Source: Pycnococcus provasolii (Eukaryota > Chlorophyta > Pseudoscourfieldiophyceae > Pseudoscourfieldiales). From it: a stretch of DNA of 64,000 bases. The stretch's first letter is position 1. Every line of letters begins with the position of its first letter. The position numbers and the translations under genes are program-made. The stretch covers positions 186,001 to 250,000 of the forward strand of contig CP150567.1 in assembly GCA_049487715.1 (NCBI GenBank), written 5' to 3'. This document shows positions 10,301 through 19,148 of the stretch, one piece after another. Below the pieces are notes generated by a model that searched no databases, was not told the origin of the DNA, and saw only the letters and a program-made list of their open reading frames with translations.

Positions 10301-11342
10301 GATGGCTAAGAAGCCATCTTCCCGACCACCATCTGCCATTTCTTCGAGACCGTCGACGTCTCAGTCGTCGCGACCGTCGTCCTCGAAGAAGGCAAAGGCG
10401 TCGTCGGCCAAGGCGGCGCCCGTGACTGAGCAAGACGTCACAGGGGAGGTTCGCACCTTGCTGAACTCACGAGACCAGCCACCGACTGCGCGGCAGCTTA
10501 TTATTAGCTATACCCCCGCAGCCGGCGCGTATACCGCAGCCTTGGGAGGTGTGCGGATGGCCAGCGACCACAGACCGTGGAATTGTCTGCTAGAGAATCT
10601 TGCATGTCGTGCTGCTACGGACGAGTGGCGTCTCCTGCTGATTCGAGCAGCATCGTGCGATCCATACGGCCGCCCGAGTGTACCGCCTCTCCCGGAAGAT
10701 CGAACAGTCAACGTTGTTGAATCATGGATCGGGCAAATCGCGGAGACCTTTGACGAAAAGAATGGACGTGAAATGCAGACGGTGCGAAGACTGCTAGAGG
10801 ACGCGATGGTGATTCCGACGCATGAGGAGGAGGAGGAGGAGGAGGAGGAGGAGGAAGAGGAGGAAGAGGAGGAAGAGGAGGAAGAGGAGGAAAGGCCTGT
10901 TGAGCATAGCAGCCTCGAGTCGCGTGCGCTGAATGCGCTTTTCGCTGCGTCGGAGGGGACGATGATAAGCAAACCTCCCAAGCCGCCGGCGCAGATGTGG
11001 GGCGAAGCTGGCCTGGCAGCCAGTCGCGTGACTGCAGCGTTCACGGCACAGAATGTTCAGGACGTGTTTGAGACGTCCGACAGCATGAAGTCGAAGGAAG
11101 ATCTTCTAAATCATCGCGTACACGCTTTGCCGCCGCCGTCGTCATTCAATTCTCGGCACGTTGACATCGAGCTCGCCGTGAGAAACAGGATTTTGCAAGC
11201 AGCTTTGAAAAATGGCGTCAACGAGGCTGATCAATGTCGCCTTACAGAACGACTGGCGAAACATTTGCCACTGATTTCCGACGAATCGGCGCTTTTAGCA
11301 TACGCGGCTCGCACTGCGAACGATACGAACGCGTGCTTTTAA
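7353..11342 (+). CDS. Large leucine-rich-repeat protein with poly-Glu tract
   Basis: The 1329-residue protein starts at the first ATG (7353). The first ~400 residues are low-complexity and charged (Ser and Asp/Glu runs), with a coiled-coil-like stretch. From roughly 430 to 860, ribonuclease-inhibitor-type LRRs follow with clear LxxLxLxxN units (LRLSNNLLDG, HLDLSENSL, SLNLAGNSRL, YLNLSRCNL, HLDISGNGI, ALDLSDNPI), interrupted by two disordered inserts. A Ser/Pro/Lys-rich linker comes next, then a uniform run of about 23 Glu near residue 1160 encoded by mixed GAG/GAA. The C-terminal 150 residues look helical. LRR proteins of this layout occur in algal cilia and cytoskeleton, but nothing here fixes a function. 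The flanks are a BTB pseudogene and convergent acetyl-CoA synthetase. Confidence 0.75.
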   Translation: MSLPYSFRSMRSRLEAAAQEEEEEAHSHSSAHSSAHSHRDSSSVFVHRCCLDPWEYKELLELEGSRNSHARASSSVGGRPLRPQSSAALRGGAGGAASVKASSQQAQHLFKNSFEKKKKASSSSSSSSFGTSARRFQQLAPNGRNSAMMQNHIANITQQILRKQNLEVNKRFGAPDEYKQWQNLYKEYVKEEQLKSKLQHKVNARGSRNAHAPPAAILKKQTDDSHASQPKGNKRVTIDVNAEPSDHQLHSSHIIHKLQAETTRPPLSPSTPNTKRVLTSKSTRRLARRWEEHSKQFEDADHDDDETFIGMHHRAKEEAELVEDASIEAARAVWRAHAERAEMGQDEYDDDEYDDDDDELEGDNYNYSIPPPPPQPQRRELPPKGPARGTSAPPTRRPAETTTSPSPSATMMSRRPESAATADKRELAFLARTELQRETLERQGREWAARHGRGGSGEELNLSGRVVSWSRQGPALVVALQHMPTCHTLRLSNNLLDGDAVNIVLRSLASGDENRDDDLRSPSQVRHLDLSENSLAQEASANLAELLESSSLESLNLAGNSRLGDAGIVGLCERLSFLTAPDDGEISAKAMPWLTPCRDAQRSMARKNNPSEAYSVPRIHTPAAASPPSAEHKSSRTVLFSDGTATLTPIVRSISPKPRQFAAPTAALTYLNLSRCNLRDRAFAQVGNALLQNASLAHLVLDGNPLSKTLGGSAHVRALDGLASGLRNHPTLLRLGLAKCAIGDGGAATLAEALCDNDRLEHLDISGNGIGPAGCFSLTACLLGEWNDSGHAMHTTKEAEMTSPSPGTPTTACGGSPSTSHATTRCQLVALDLSDNPIEPVGASELLSQLQDAVSDPELRLQQIRLHRCTLIPTSSTYPAPDVNDVPTMSLTRDLGAWSALHFDSKRGGAAHVLAANTHILHARALVRVRMTPSDPLARHVLRTLLARVDDPELGGGELKMTWADASTMPKKKARGARGSISPMAKKPSSRPPSAISSRPSTSQSSRPSSSKKAKASSAKAAPVTEQDVTGEVRTLLNSRDQPPTARQLIISYTPAAGAYTAALGGVRMASDHRPWNCLLENLACRAATDEWRLLLIRAASCDPYGRPSVPPLPEDRTVNVVESWIGQIAETFDEKNGREMQTVRRLLEDAMVIPTHEEEEEEEEEEEEEEEEEEEEEEERPVEHSSLESRALNALFAASEGTMISKPPKPPAQMWGEAGLAASRVTAAFTAQNVQDVFETSDSMKSKEDLLNHRVHALPPPSSFNSRHVDIELAVRNRILQAALKNGVNEADQCRLTERLAKHLPLISDESALLAYAARTANDTNACF

Positions 11343-11494
11343 CAATACAGTCTAGTAACGAATAGTAAGTTAAGAATCCTTTGGAATACCCCTGTTACTG
11401 TATCACTCATATGAAGAGACTTCGAGAAGTCAACCCCACTTCCTCTTGAATTTTCTCTGGTTTTGGGAAAATAAAGCGCACCTCCTCCATAAAC

Positions 11495-13639
11495 TTACTT
11501 GCCCCTCATGTCGAGCAGGTTGTCCACCACACTCGGATCAGCGAGCGTGCTTGTGTCACCAATCTGGTCCTCCTCGTTGCTCGCAATCTTGCGCAAAATC
11601 CTTCGCATGATCTTGCCACTGCGCGTCTTGGGCAATCCCTGCGGCGCCCAGTGAATCACTCCTGGCGATGCAAAGGCTCCCACGATGCTCCTGACATTCG
11701 TCACGAGCTCCTTCTTCAGGTCATCGGAGAATTCCACGCCGTCGTTCATGTTCACGTACGCGTAGATTGCCTGGCCCTTGATGGGGTGCTCGTAGCCAAC
11801 CACCGCAGCCTCCGCACACATTGGGTGCTCCACCAGCGCGCTCTCCACCTCCGCGGTTCCGATGCGGTGGCCGGACACGTTGATGACGTCGTCCACACGT
11901 CCGGTGATCCAGTAGTAGCTGTCCTCGTCACGGCGGCTTCCGTCCGAGGTGAAGTAGTATCCCTTGTAGGGCCCGAAGTACGTGTCCTCGTAACGCTGCT
12001 GGTCGCCGTAGATGGTGCGCATGCAGCTCGGCCAGCTCGTCTTGAAGCACAGCACGCCGCTCTGCTCGGTGCCGTCTTCGGGAATCTCCTTGCCCGTCGT
12101 CGGGTCCAGGAGAGCGGGCTCGACGCCGAAGAATGGCTTCGTCGCGGATCCTGGCTTGAGCGGCCACGCGCCGGGGAGCGGCGTGAGCAGGATGCCGCCC
12201 GTCTCCGTCTGCCAGTACGTGTCGACAATTGGGCAGCGTCCACCGCCAACCACCTCGTGGTACCAGCGCCACGCCTCTGGGTTGATGGGCTCACCCACGG
12301 ATCCAAGCAGGCGCAGGCTCGAGAGGTCGTACTTCGTCACGAAGTCGTCGCCCGCGGCCATCAGGGAGCGCACGAGCGTGGGCGCGGTGTAGAAGACAGT
12401 CACCTTGTGGCGCTGCACCATGTCCCAGCAGCGTCCGGCGTCGGGGAACGTGGGAACGCCCTCGAACACCACCTGCGTCGCGCCGTTGAGCGTCGGTCCG
12501 TACGCGAGGTACGTGTGTCCGGTGATCCAGCCGCAGTCGGCGGTGCACCAGTAGACGTCGTCCTCCTGGTGGTCGAAGATGTACTTGAACGTCGTTGCGG
12601 CGTACACCATGTAGCCTCCCGTGGTGTGGAGCACACCCTTCGGCTTTCCCGTCGACCCGCTCGTGTACAGCAGGAAGAGCGGGTCCTCGGCGCCAACCCA
12701 CGTGACGTCGCACGTGTCGCTCTGCGCACCGACGGCATCTTGCCACCACACGTCGCGTCCCTCGACCATGTTGATGGCGTCACGCGGCTCCGCAGCCTCG
12801 TTGTCGTAGACAAGCACGCTCTTCACCTCGGCTCCCTCCTCCTTCGCCTTCTCGATGCCCGAGTCGACGATGGGCTTAAGGCCGATGGCCTTCTTACCGC
12901 GCATCACACTTCCGCACGTGAGCACCACCTTCGCCTGGCTGTCGACGATGCGGTCCGCGAGTGCGTCGGCGGAGAAACCGCCGAAGACGACGGTGTGAAT
13001 AGCACCGATGCGCGCGCACGCGAGCATGGCAATGGGAAGTTCGAGGACCATGGGCATGTAGACGGCGACGGCGTCACCCTTCTTCACACCCTGTTCCTTG
13101 AGCCAGTTGGCGAGGCGGCACACTTCCTTCTGAAGCTCGGCGTACGTCATGGAGGCGCAGCGTCCCGCTTCGTTTCCCTCGAAGATGAGCGCGGTCTTGT
13201 CGCCGAGTCCGTTCTCGACGTGCCTGTCCACCGCGTTGTAGCACACGTTCGTCTCTCCACCTTCGAACCACTTGATGTTGACGGGTCCCTTGGAGACGTC
13301 GATTTCGTCAGACGACTTGACGCTGTCCCACTTCTTGTTCCAGTGGAATTCTTCGGCAATCTTGCCCCAGAACGTCTCAGGCGACTCGATCGACTCCTTG
13401 TACATGGCTTCGTACTGCTCGAGGCTTGAGCAGTTTGCGCGCGCGCTGAACTCGTCGGAGCACGACCACGTGAGCGGTGCGGCGGTGGGTTCGGCGGAGG
13501 CGGCCCTTAAGGCGCTAGAGGTATTGGTGGGACGGTTACGACCACCACTGGCCGCCGAGGCCGAAGGACGAGGGAGACGAGCTTTAGAGGCGACATGATT
13601 CGCCTTAACGGACTTGGTTGGGAGACAGCGTTGCATCAT
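11495..13639 (-). CDS. ACS: Acetyl-CoA synthetase (AMP-forming), probably organellar
   Basis: The 714-residue protein activates acetate to acetyl-CoA through acetyl-AMP. ANL-superfamily motifs are in order: the phosphate loop YTSGSTGKPKGVLHT, the acyl-adenylate motif TYWQTETGG, GRVDDVINVSGHRIGTAEVE at the hinge, and catalytic Lys676 in KTRSGKIMRRILRK. Length and the N-terminal acetyl-CoA-synthetase domain (SPETFWGKIAEEFHWNKKWD) match the family closely. The first ~60 residues are Ala/Ser/Arg/Lys-rich and almost free of acids, as in plastid or mitochondrial transit peptides. The ATG at 13639 begins this leader. The product could supply acetyl-CoA to fatty-acid synthesis or to the homoserine acetyltransferase in this window; that link is speculative. 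Confidence 0.95.
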   Translation of the reverse strand: MMQRCLPTKSVKANHVASKARLPRPSASAASGGRNRPTNTSSALRAASAEPTAAPLTWSCSDEFSARANCSSLEQYEAMYKESIESPETFWGKIAEEFHWNKKWDSVKSSDEIDVSKGPVNIKWFEGGETNVCYNAVDRHVENGLGDKTALIFEGNEAGRCASMTYAELQKEVCRLANWLKEQGVKKGDAVAVYMPMVLELPIAMLACARIGAIHTVVFGGFSADALADRIVDSQAKVVLTCGSVMRGKKAIGLKPIVDSGIEKAKEEGAEVKSVLVYDNEAAEPRDAINMVEGRDVWWQDAVGAQSDTCDVTWVGAEDPLFLLYTSGSTGKPKGVLHTTGGYMVYAATTFKYIFDHQEDDVYWCTADCGWITGHTYLAYGPTLNGATQVVFEGVPTFPDAGRCWDMVQRHKVTVFYTAPTLVRSLMAAGDDFVTKYDLSSLRLLGSVGEPINPEAWRWYHEVVGGGRCPIVDTYWQTETGGILLTPLPGAWPLKPGSATKPFFGVEPALLDPTTGKEIPEDGTEQSGVLCFKTSWPSCMRTIYGDQQRYEDTYFGPYKGYYFTSDGSRRDEDSYYWITGRVDDVINVSGHRIGTAEVESALVEHPMCAEAAVVGYEHPIKGQAIYAYVNMNDGVEFSDDLKKELVTNVRSIVGAFASPGVIHWAPQGLPKTRSGKIMRRILRKIASNEEDQIGDTSTLADPSVVDNLLDMRGK

Positions 13640-14464
13640 CGTAAACGAGGCTCACAAAAACAGCAGTCTTCTTTAAAAAAGAGTGGGATCGGATTATTGT
13701 TCCGATGGGAAAACGGATGTGATGGGATGTGATGGGAGGACCTGATGGGAGGTCTCCGGAGATACGGGTCCCTTCAAGCTTGCAAGGTGCTTTTGGATTT
13801 GCATTTGCGTTACCCGTCTGCGGAACTTCGAGAACAATGCAAATATGGGACATCCGATTGACATTCAAAGGGCAACGAAGCCACCTGAGGCGTGAAGACA
13901 AACGCAACCGTGATGAACAGGAATAATAATAATAATGTCACTCAATCACATCACTGCCATCTGGCAACTTAGGCAAACTCGCAGCTACTTCCTAACCTTA
14001 GTCTAGCTAAAATTTACAGGTACGGAATGGTCGTGACCGTGGCAGCGTGGGTCTGGTGGAGATATGCACCCGCTCGGCTCGCCCTCTTGTGGGGACCCGT
14101 CAGTATGTATCACACCCGGGTATCCTCGAGAACCTGGAGAACCGCGTCCAGGGAGGGAGTTCCCACAAAGACCATCCCACCAGGCACCAGGCGGCCACCT
14201 CCACCTCCACCTGGGGAGAAACGTGAACCCCGATTCCCCGAACCTTCCTCTCTCAGAGTAGGGTTAGGGTTTCAAGTAGGGTTAGGGTTAGGGTTAGGGT
14301 TAGGGCTCGGGGTTAGGGTTAGGGTGCTCTCATGAGCAACTAAGGTTAGGCTGCATGGCCGCGGCGTCATCCCTCGTCGTACTAACCATAGTCAGTGCGT
14401 TTTCTGTGTTAAATACTTCACTTCAATTAAAAACAAAACGACGGACAGGACAGATATGTTAAAG
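13640..14464. other. Intergenic region upstream of acetyl-CoA synthetase
   Basis: This 825 bp stretch has no convincing gene. It contains the acetyl-CoA synthetase promoter side, a short TGATGGGA-type repeat near 13718-13750, a CCACCT run near 14188-14212 and the telomere-like block at 14258-14334. Confidence 0.5.
14258..14334 (+). repeat. Interstitial telomere-like repeat, TTAGGG orientation
   Basis: About ten GGGTTA units appear on the plus strand in a slightly degenerate array, broken by short inserts such as TTTCAAGTA and CTCGG. TTAGGG is the telomere repeat of many protists; classic land-plant TTTAGGG is not seen here. The block ends 130 bp from the stop codon of the OB-fold gene. Confidence 0.9.
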
Positions 14465-14942
14465 TCAGTCGTCTGTGACCGTCACGAGCTCGTACTCCAC
14501 CGCGCTCAGGTCGTTGTCTAGCTTAGGTGTAATCCCATCTCCGCTGCCAGCTTCTGCAGCCTCCACCACACCCCACTTATCCACCGCAAGACGCATAGAT
14601 CCTTTGTACATGTCTGTGTGGGGTTGTGTGCGCGTGGGTGTGAGTACTTGTGACGAAAGCGATTGTGTGCGCCAACGAACAAAACATACCAATCTTCGCG
14701 TTGCGCAGCAGAACGACCGATCCAGGTTTCAGCAAGTCGACTTGTTCGTTGCGTGCAGTGAAGGTGATGACGCCTGTGGAGTCACCCACGAGGCACTCTG
14801 AGATTTTCAACGACGAGCCGTCTTGTCGGCGTCTCGACACGACGGTCTTGGCGTCCACCACCTTCACGCGTAGGTTATGGTTCGCCGTGCCTGGCCGGAG
14901 CGACGACACGGTGACGAACACGGGCTCGCTCTTCACGGACAT
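14465..14942 (-). CDS. OB-fold single-strand DNA-binding protein (SOSS-B/NABP-like), one intron
   Basis: Two exons (14690-14942 and 14465-14613) joined across a 76-nt GTATGT...CACAG intron give a 133-residue protein. The splice is certified by homology: the joined junction reads NAKIDMYKGSMRLAVDKWG, the conserved core of the SOSS-B/hSSB1 and plant At4g28440-type OB-fold family. The N-terminal VKVVDAK, ECLVGDSTGVITFTARN and PGSVVLLRNAK strands complete the OB-fold. The short acidic tail ends LSAVEYELVTVTDD. In animals these proteins bind single-stranded DNA in double-strand-break repair and 3'-end RNA processing; the role in algae is not settled. The gene is bracketed by telomere-like repeats on both sides. 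Confidence 0.9.
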
Positions 14943-15333
14943 TGTACAGTATGATAGGAGTGTGATCGAAATCCTGGGAAGGGGAGGCGGCAACGCACAG
15001 GGAACTCTCCCGGGGCTGCCGGGGGAGAGAAGAGAAGAGAAGGGTCAGGGGACTGACGCGTGGTAACCCTAACCCTAAAAAAATAGGAGACTTCACCCTA
15101 GCCCTAGCCCTAACCCTAGTTCTATTCCATACCCTAACACCCTGTTCAGGTCGAACAGGTCGTCACCTCCCATCATGTCATGTTGTAATCAAATCAAATC
15201 AAATCAAACTTTGAAAATAAAAGGGGAGGGTTCTTACAAATCTTATGGTGTGCAATACACAAATAAACAAACGATGCTTATGCTCTGGTATGTAGCATAT
15301 CTGTGGGAGAATAGTGGGAGAATCAACTGCAAT
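14943..15333. other. Intergenic region with telomere-like and TCAAA repeats
   Basis: This 391 bp stretch between two minus-strand genes contains the CCCTAA-orientation block at 15065-15141 and a (AATCA)n-type run at about 15185-15208. No coding potential was recognised. Confidence 0.5.
15065..15141 (-). repeat. Interstitial telomere-like repeat, CCCTAA orientation
   Basis: A degenerate array of CCCTAA and CCCTAG units on the plus strand, i.e. TTAGGG on the minus strand. It lies about 120 bp upstream of the OB-fold gene and is opposite in orientation to the block at 14258-14334. Confidence 0.85.
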
Positions 15334-17097
15334 TTAAGGCACCGCACCAACAGCTGGCGCACTTGCCGGCGCCATCATGTGCGCGCTGGAGTGATATTGA
15401 GCATACTGCGCCTGCGCCTGCGCAATTTGCGCGGCGTACGCCTCGTACAGGCCATTGCGACGAAGCTGGAACTCATCAGCCGCCCAGAAGAGCGACTGCG
15501 CGTCGTGCATGCCAAAGACGTGCACCAGGAACGCCCTCCAGTCCTTGTCTCGTGTAATCTCCTTGGAAATTACAGCCGCAGGTGGCTCCTTAGGCTCGCC
15601 GTTGTTGTTGTTGTTGTCGTCGTCGTCCTTCTCAGCCGCGTCGCCGCCATCTTCCGTGGCATTGGCCATGGAATTCAGAGTCGCGCCTATTGTTGGGTCG
15701 AGCTTCGCACCCGCGCCCAGGTACAGCTTTGCTGCATCGCGTACGGCGATGCCCTTCGTGGAGTTGGACGGCAGAGGGCGCAGCAGGTCCACCACGAGGT
15801 AGTACACCGTGTCACCGCACATCTCCTTCACGTACAAGATCGCGTCGCGGATCTCCTGCTCCGTCGCCTTGATCTCAGACGCCTTTCCAAAGCTTGCAAT
15901 GATCATGCCGCTGCCCGGAGGCACCGTCGGCAAGGCTGTCGGCATGGCAGCAACCTTTTTGCGCTTCGGCGGCGAGCTTCCTGGCGGCCGCGAACGCCGG
16001 GATCCTGGCGGGCGCTTGCCACCGCCTTCCACGCCCTCCATCTTTTGAAGCTCTTCGAGCTCTTTCATGTGGTATTTGTGTGCGTGACGTCTCAAGTTGG
16101 AGAAACCTTGGGAAGAGCGAACGTTGTATCGTCCCAGCCGGCAGAGCACGCAAGCGAGCTGGTACATGCGGTCTTTCTCGCGTGGATTGTCGTCTGGGTT
16201 GAGGTTGTCGTACATCGCCCAATAGTCGTTGGTTCTTCGCAGCTTCAGCCACATTGTTCGGTTGGACTTGAGCTTGTTCATTTTATCTTCGTGAGAAAGC
16301 TCCATGGCTGCGCCACCGACGTTCAGATGCATGCTGGTATAGTCCAAAGTGGTCGTTGCCAGGAGCGGCGGAGGGAGAAGCGCAGGGTTGGAAGTGGTAG
16401 TGGGTGGTGGCATTGGCACGGCGGCGCTTGTTGTTGTGGGGAGTCGGCTCATGGCGAATGCCGTGGATGGTGGGAGGGGGAGGGATGTGCGCGCTGCTTG
16501 TTCCTGTGGTAGCACCATTGCCGTGTTTGTCGTGTTTGGCGGCATGGGCATAGACATGGGAATCGGACTCAAGTTAGGCTGCAAGATCTGCTGGCCTTGA
16601 TACGACCCTTGTGGCGTCATGACGTGCTGTGCATGTGCATTTTGGTACGTGCGAGCAGGCGCCTGACTCACCGCGATGTGAGCGTGCATCATTTGCCCGT
16701 GACCCGGCTGTTGGCCCGCAGGAAGAGCGTGTGACGACGTCGGCAGTGATGGCGGCATGGCGACTTGCTGATGTTGTTGTTGTTGTTGTTGTGGCATGGA
16801 TGTCGGTACGAGCATTTGTTGCGGCATCGACACGGCAGGCATTTGCGCAGGCATTTGCGCGGCGGCAGGCACAAGTCCTCCCCCCAGTGACGGCTGCTGC
16901 ACGTGATTTTGTTGATATGCGTGATTTGGGTTCTGCAAGCCTATGGTAGAGACTGGGACTTGGAGCTGAGGAGACGCCACTCCGATCATGCCAGTACTCG
17001 ATACTGGTACCCCCATAGGATTCATGCCTGTACCACCACCACCAGGCGCAACCACAGAGTGGTTCCCAGGCCCAGGAACCGCAGGTCGTTCTGTCAT
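15334..17097 (-). CDS. BED-like zinc-finger protein with a novel C-terminal domain
   Basis: The 587-residue protein starts at ATG 17097. Residues 1-250 are Gln/Pro/Met/Ala-rich and disordered, like a transactivation region. Next comes RTMWLKLRRTNDYWAMY and a C2H2 cluster, CVLC with HAHKYH about 25 residues later, resembling a BED-type finger in which the DNA-contacting W/F lies just before the first Cys pair. A Lys/Arg/Pro linker (SPPKRKK) could be a nuclear signal. The last ~200 residues contain an alpha-helical block (EIRDAILYVKEMCGDTVYY, VRDAAKLYLGAGA) and the motif KDWRAFLVHVFG. The same block and motif occur in the gene at 19695, so the two are paralogues. A DNA-binding regulator is the most likely role; a domesticated transposase is possible because BED fingers are common there. 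Confidence 0.7.
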   Translation of the reverse strand: MTERPAVPGPGNHSVVAPGGGGTGMNPMGVPVSSTGMIGVASPQLQVPVSTIGLQNPNHAYQQNHVQQPSLGGGLVPAAAQMPAQMPAVSMPQQMLVPTSMPQQQQQQHQQVAMPPSLPTSSHALPAGQQPGHGQMMHAHIAVSQAPARTYQNAHAQHVMTPQGSYQGQQILQPNLSPIPMSMPMPPNTTNTAMVLPQEQAARTSLPLPPSTAFAMSRLPTTTSAAVPMPPPTTTSNPALLPPPLLATTTLDYTSMHLNVGGAAMELSHEDKMNKLKSNRTMWLKLRRTNDYWAMYDNLNPDDNPREKDRMYQLACVLCRLGRYNVRSSQGFSNLRRHAHKYHMKELEELQKMEGVEGGGKRPPGSRRSRPPGSSPPKRKKVAAMPTALPTVPPGSGMIIASFGKASEIKATEQEIRDAILYVKEMCGDTVYYLVVDLLRPLPSNSTKGIAVRDAAKLYLGAGAKLDPTIGATLNSMANATEDGGDAAEKDDDDNNNNNGEPKEPPAAVISKEITRDKDWRAFLVHVFGMHDAQSLFWAADEFQLRRNGLYEAYAAQIAQAQAQYAQYHSSAHMMAPASAPAVGAVP

Positions 17098-17609
17098 GGA
17101 TATGCAATCAAGCTGAAGTAGATGAAGAGGAAAGAATGCAAGCAAGGCAAGGAAAAGAATGAGAATGCACAAGCACCAAGCACGAAAGCACGCGCGCGTC
17201 CGGTCACCGGTGCGTTATTCGTTATTCGACCGGAACAACACGGACGCGACAAAAACCCAATACAGTAGGTGATAGGTCGGCGAGAACAGGCTCAAGAAGA
17301 GTGGGAGAGAACAGTGGGAAACCTTCCTGGCGGCGGCGCCTTTAGTAAGCGTTATCAATATCACGTCCATGAAGGGATCCCCTGGAATTGGTTTTATTCG
17401 GTTTTTTTTCTTCTTCCCCGAGTGTGCCCACCCCTCCCACCTGGACCTGTGATTGGGACTATTTGGTACCCGTAGTTTGTGGCTGGCGATGGCGCGTCCA
17501 ATCAACCTACGCACGTCAATGTCAATCTCCTCCCAGGCACGTATCTCAATCATCACTTGTGCTTCGAAGCAACGTGCTTGTGCTTTGCCTTCCGTCTTCT
17601 TTCTGAATC
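17098..17609. other. Divergent intergenic region
   Basis: This 512 bp stretch holds the promoters of the BED-like gene (minus) and the Rieske gene (plus). No repeat or coding segment was recognised. Confidence 0.4.
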
Positions 17610-19148
17610 ATGATTCCTTTCGATCTCGTCACATTTTGTCCTCGGCCTCCAGGCGCTCAGTCACAATCAAACATGCCACATCATCTTCATCATCTTCATC
17701 ATCATCCACATCCATCGTACGACTGGACGCGGCAGTGGTACGCCGTCTCATGGGTCACCGACATACCGCTCAACACGCCCTATAAGACGACGCTCTTCGA
17801 CGTTGACTACGTCGTCGTGAGGACACCAAGTGACGTCTACGCGACACGCGACGCATGCCCGCACCGACTTGCAAGTCTCGCGGAAGGACGCGTTACTACC
17901 GACGGACGACTGCAGTGTGCGTACCACGGGTGGTCCATAGAAGGAGACACGGGGGATATTCACGTGCCGCAGGCACCGCGAGGGAAGGTGCCGTGTGCCA
18001 CAATGTACCCGTGCATGGTGAAGGGCGGTCTCGTCTGGCTACTACCTTGTGAAGGCGCCGACGCAGTAACCGCACCACCGCCGTATGTTCCCGAGGAGCT
18101 CGACCACGACGATGTTGCCGCGGGAGTAGTGAGAGATGTTCCCATCGACTTCAGCTTGCTGCTCGAGAATGTGGTAGACTATGACCACGGCCTGTTCGCT
18201 CATCAGGTGAGTGGCTTTGACTTGTACTGCGGTTCGCTGGATCATCCGCAGGAGGTGAGCACGTCGTACGACGCGGATGGACGCTTTGAAGTGACGATGA
18301 CGACGAAGGCACTGCCAAAGGTACTTGAAACCAATTCACTCAGCGATACTGCGTCTCCACTTACGGCTACTGCGATATTTAAGTCGCCACAATTCGTGAG
18401 CGCCTGCCGATTCGACGACGAGGGGAAAACGAGCTTCAAGACCGTCTTCTGGCTTGTGCCAACGGGCGTCGGGCGTTCTCGCTTCCTGAGCAAGGGCTAC
18501 GCGCCTGGGAAGAAGAAGGGTCTGCCTCGCTGGGTTCAGCATCTCTTCATCAACCGCTTTCTCGACCAAGATAGCCATTTGCTAGTCACCGAACAGTCGT
18601 ATGTGCTCGCGGAGGAATTCAAGGCTGCGGCTGAGAAGAAACCGCTCAAACGCGACCGTGTTTACCGCTACGCATCTCCAGGAGAAAAGTTGCTTGCGGC
18701 GATTGGAAAGTGGCTCGACACGACTGTGCCGAAACAGCCAGGTCGATACGACGCGCTTAAGAGCGTTGCAGCCCTCGCTCGTATCGCACCGGCGTTCACA
18801 ACTGCCCCTCGCGAGATCACGCTTGACCGGTGGTCTCAGCATACTGCCGTGTGTGCAGATAGCCAGGCGATGCTTCGCAATGCGAGGTGGCTTGCATGCA
18901 TCGCCGCGGCTGCCGCCGCATGTTTGGCGTACCGTGGCGTGCAGGTTCTAGCGAGCCAAGGCGGATGGTACTGCGTCGCACATTGCGCATTCTCTGCCGT
19001 TTGTTTGCTCGTGTCGGCGGTGTCTGCGTGGATCGTCACGGAGTTCAGCGGTTTCCGGAAGACGGCGCTGAGTCGCGACGCGGACTTGCGTCGCATCCCG
19101 ACACTGTTCCCGGACCAGCCCGGCGTTTCGCACAGTGCCACGCCCTAG
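17610..19148 (+). CDS. Rieske non-heme iron oxygenase, pheophorbide a oxygenase/Tic55-like
   Basis: The 512-residue protein carries a Rieske [2Fe-2S] site (C83-P-H85, then C103-A-Y-H106) and the catalytic mononuclear-iron motif N187-x2-D190-x2-H193-x4-H198, exactly the spacing of ring-hydroxylating oxygenases. The C-terminus has two hydrophobic spans (about 420-440 and 455-475), as in the plant PAO, PTC52 and Tic55 group of chloroplast-membrane enzymes that act on chlorophyll intermediates. The PAO-type C-terminal CxxC redox motif is not evident. The N-terminus (MIPFDLVTF..., His-rich) is not a textbook transit peptide; a second Met at residue 22 is an alternative start. The likely role is oxidation of a chlorophyll intermediate, or a related plastid oxygenase. 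The exact substrate cannot be read from sequence. Confidence 0.85.
   Translation: MIPFDLVTFCPRPPGAQSQSNMPHHLHHLHHHPHPSYDWTRQWYAVSWVTDIPLNTPYKTTLFDVDYVVVRTPSDVYATRDACPHRLASLAEGRVTTDGRLQCAYHGWSIEGDTGDIHVPQAPRGKVPCATMYPCMVKGGLVWLLPCEGADAVTAPPPYVPEELDHDDVAAGVVRDVPIDFSLLLENVVDYDHGLFAHQVSGFDLYCGSLDHPQEVSTSYDADGRFEVTMTTKALPKVLETNSLSDTASPLTATAIFKSPQFVSACRFDDEGKTSFKTVFWLVPTGVGRSRFLSKGYAPGKKKGLPRWVQHLFINRFLDQDSHLLVTEQSYVLAEEFKAAAEKKPLKRDRVYRYASPGEKLLAAIGKWLDTTVPKQPGRYDALKSVAALARIAPAFTTAPREITLDRWSQHTAVCADSQAMLRNARWLACIAAAAAACLAYRGVQVLASQGGWYCVAHCAFSAVCLLVSAVSAWIVTEFSGFRKTALSRDADLRRIPTLFPDQPGVSHSATP

Noticed and set aside
11651-13429. Long open frame (592 codons) on the plus strand
   Set aside because: It lies exactly antisense to acetyl-CoA synthetase; the text is Val/Arg/His-rich and mirrors codon bias of the true gene on the other strand.
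16075-16155. Intact hAT transposase
   Set aside because: The BED-like finger suggested it, but no RNase-H-type catalytic core or dimerisation domain follows, and no terminal inverted repeats were seen.
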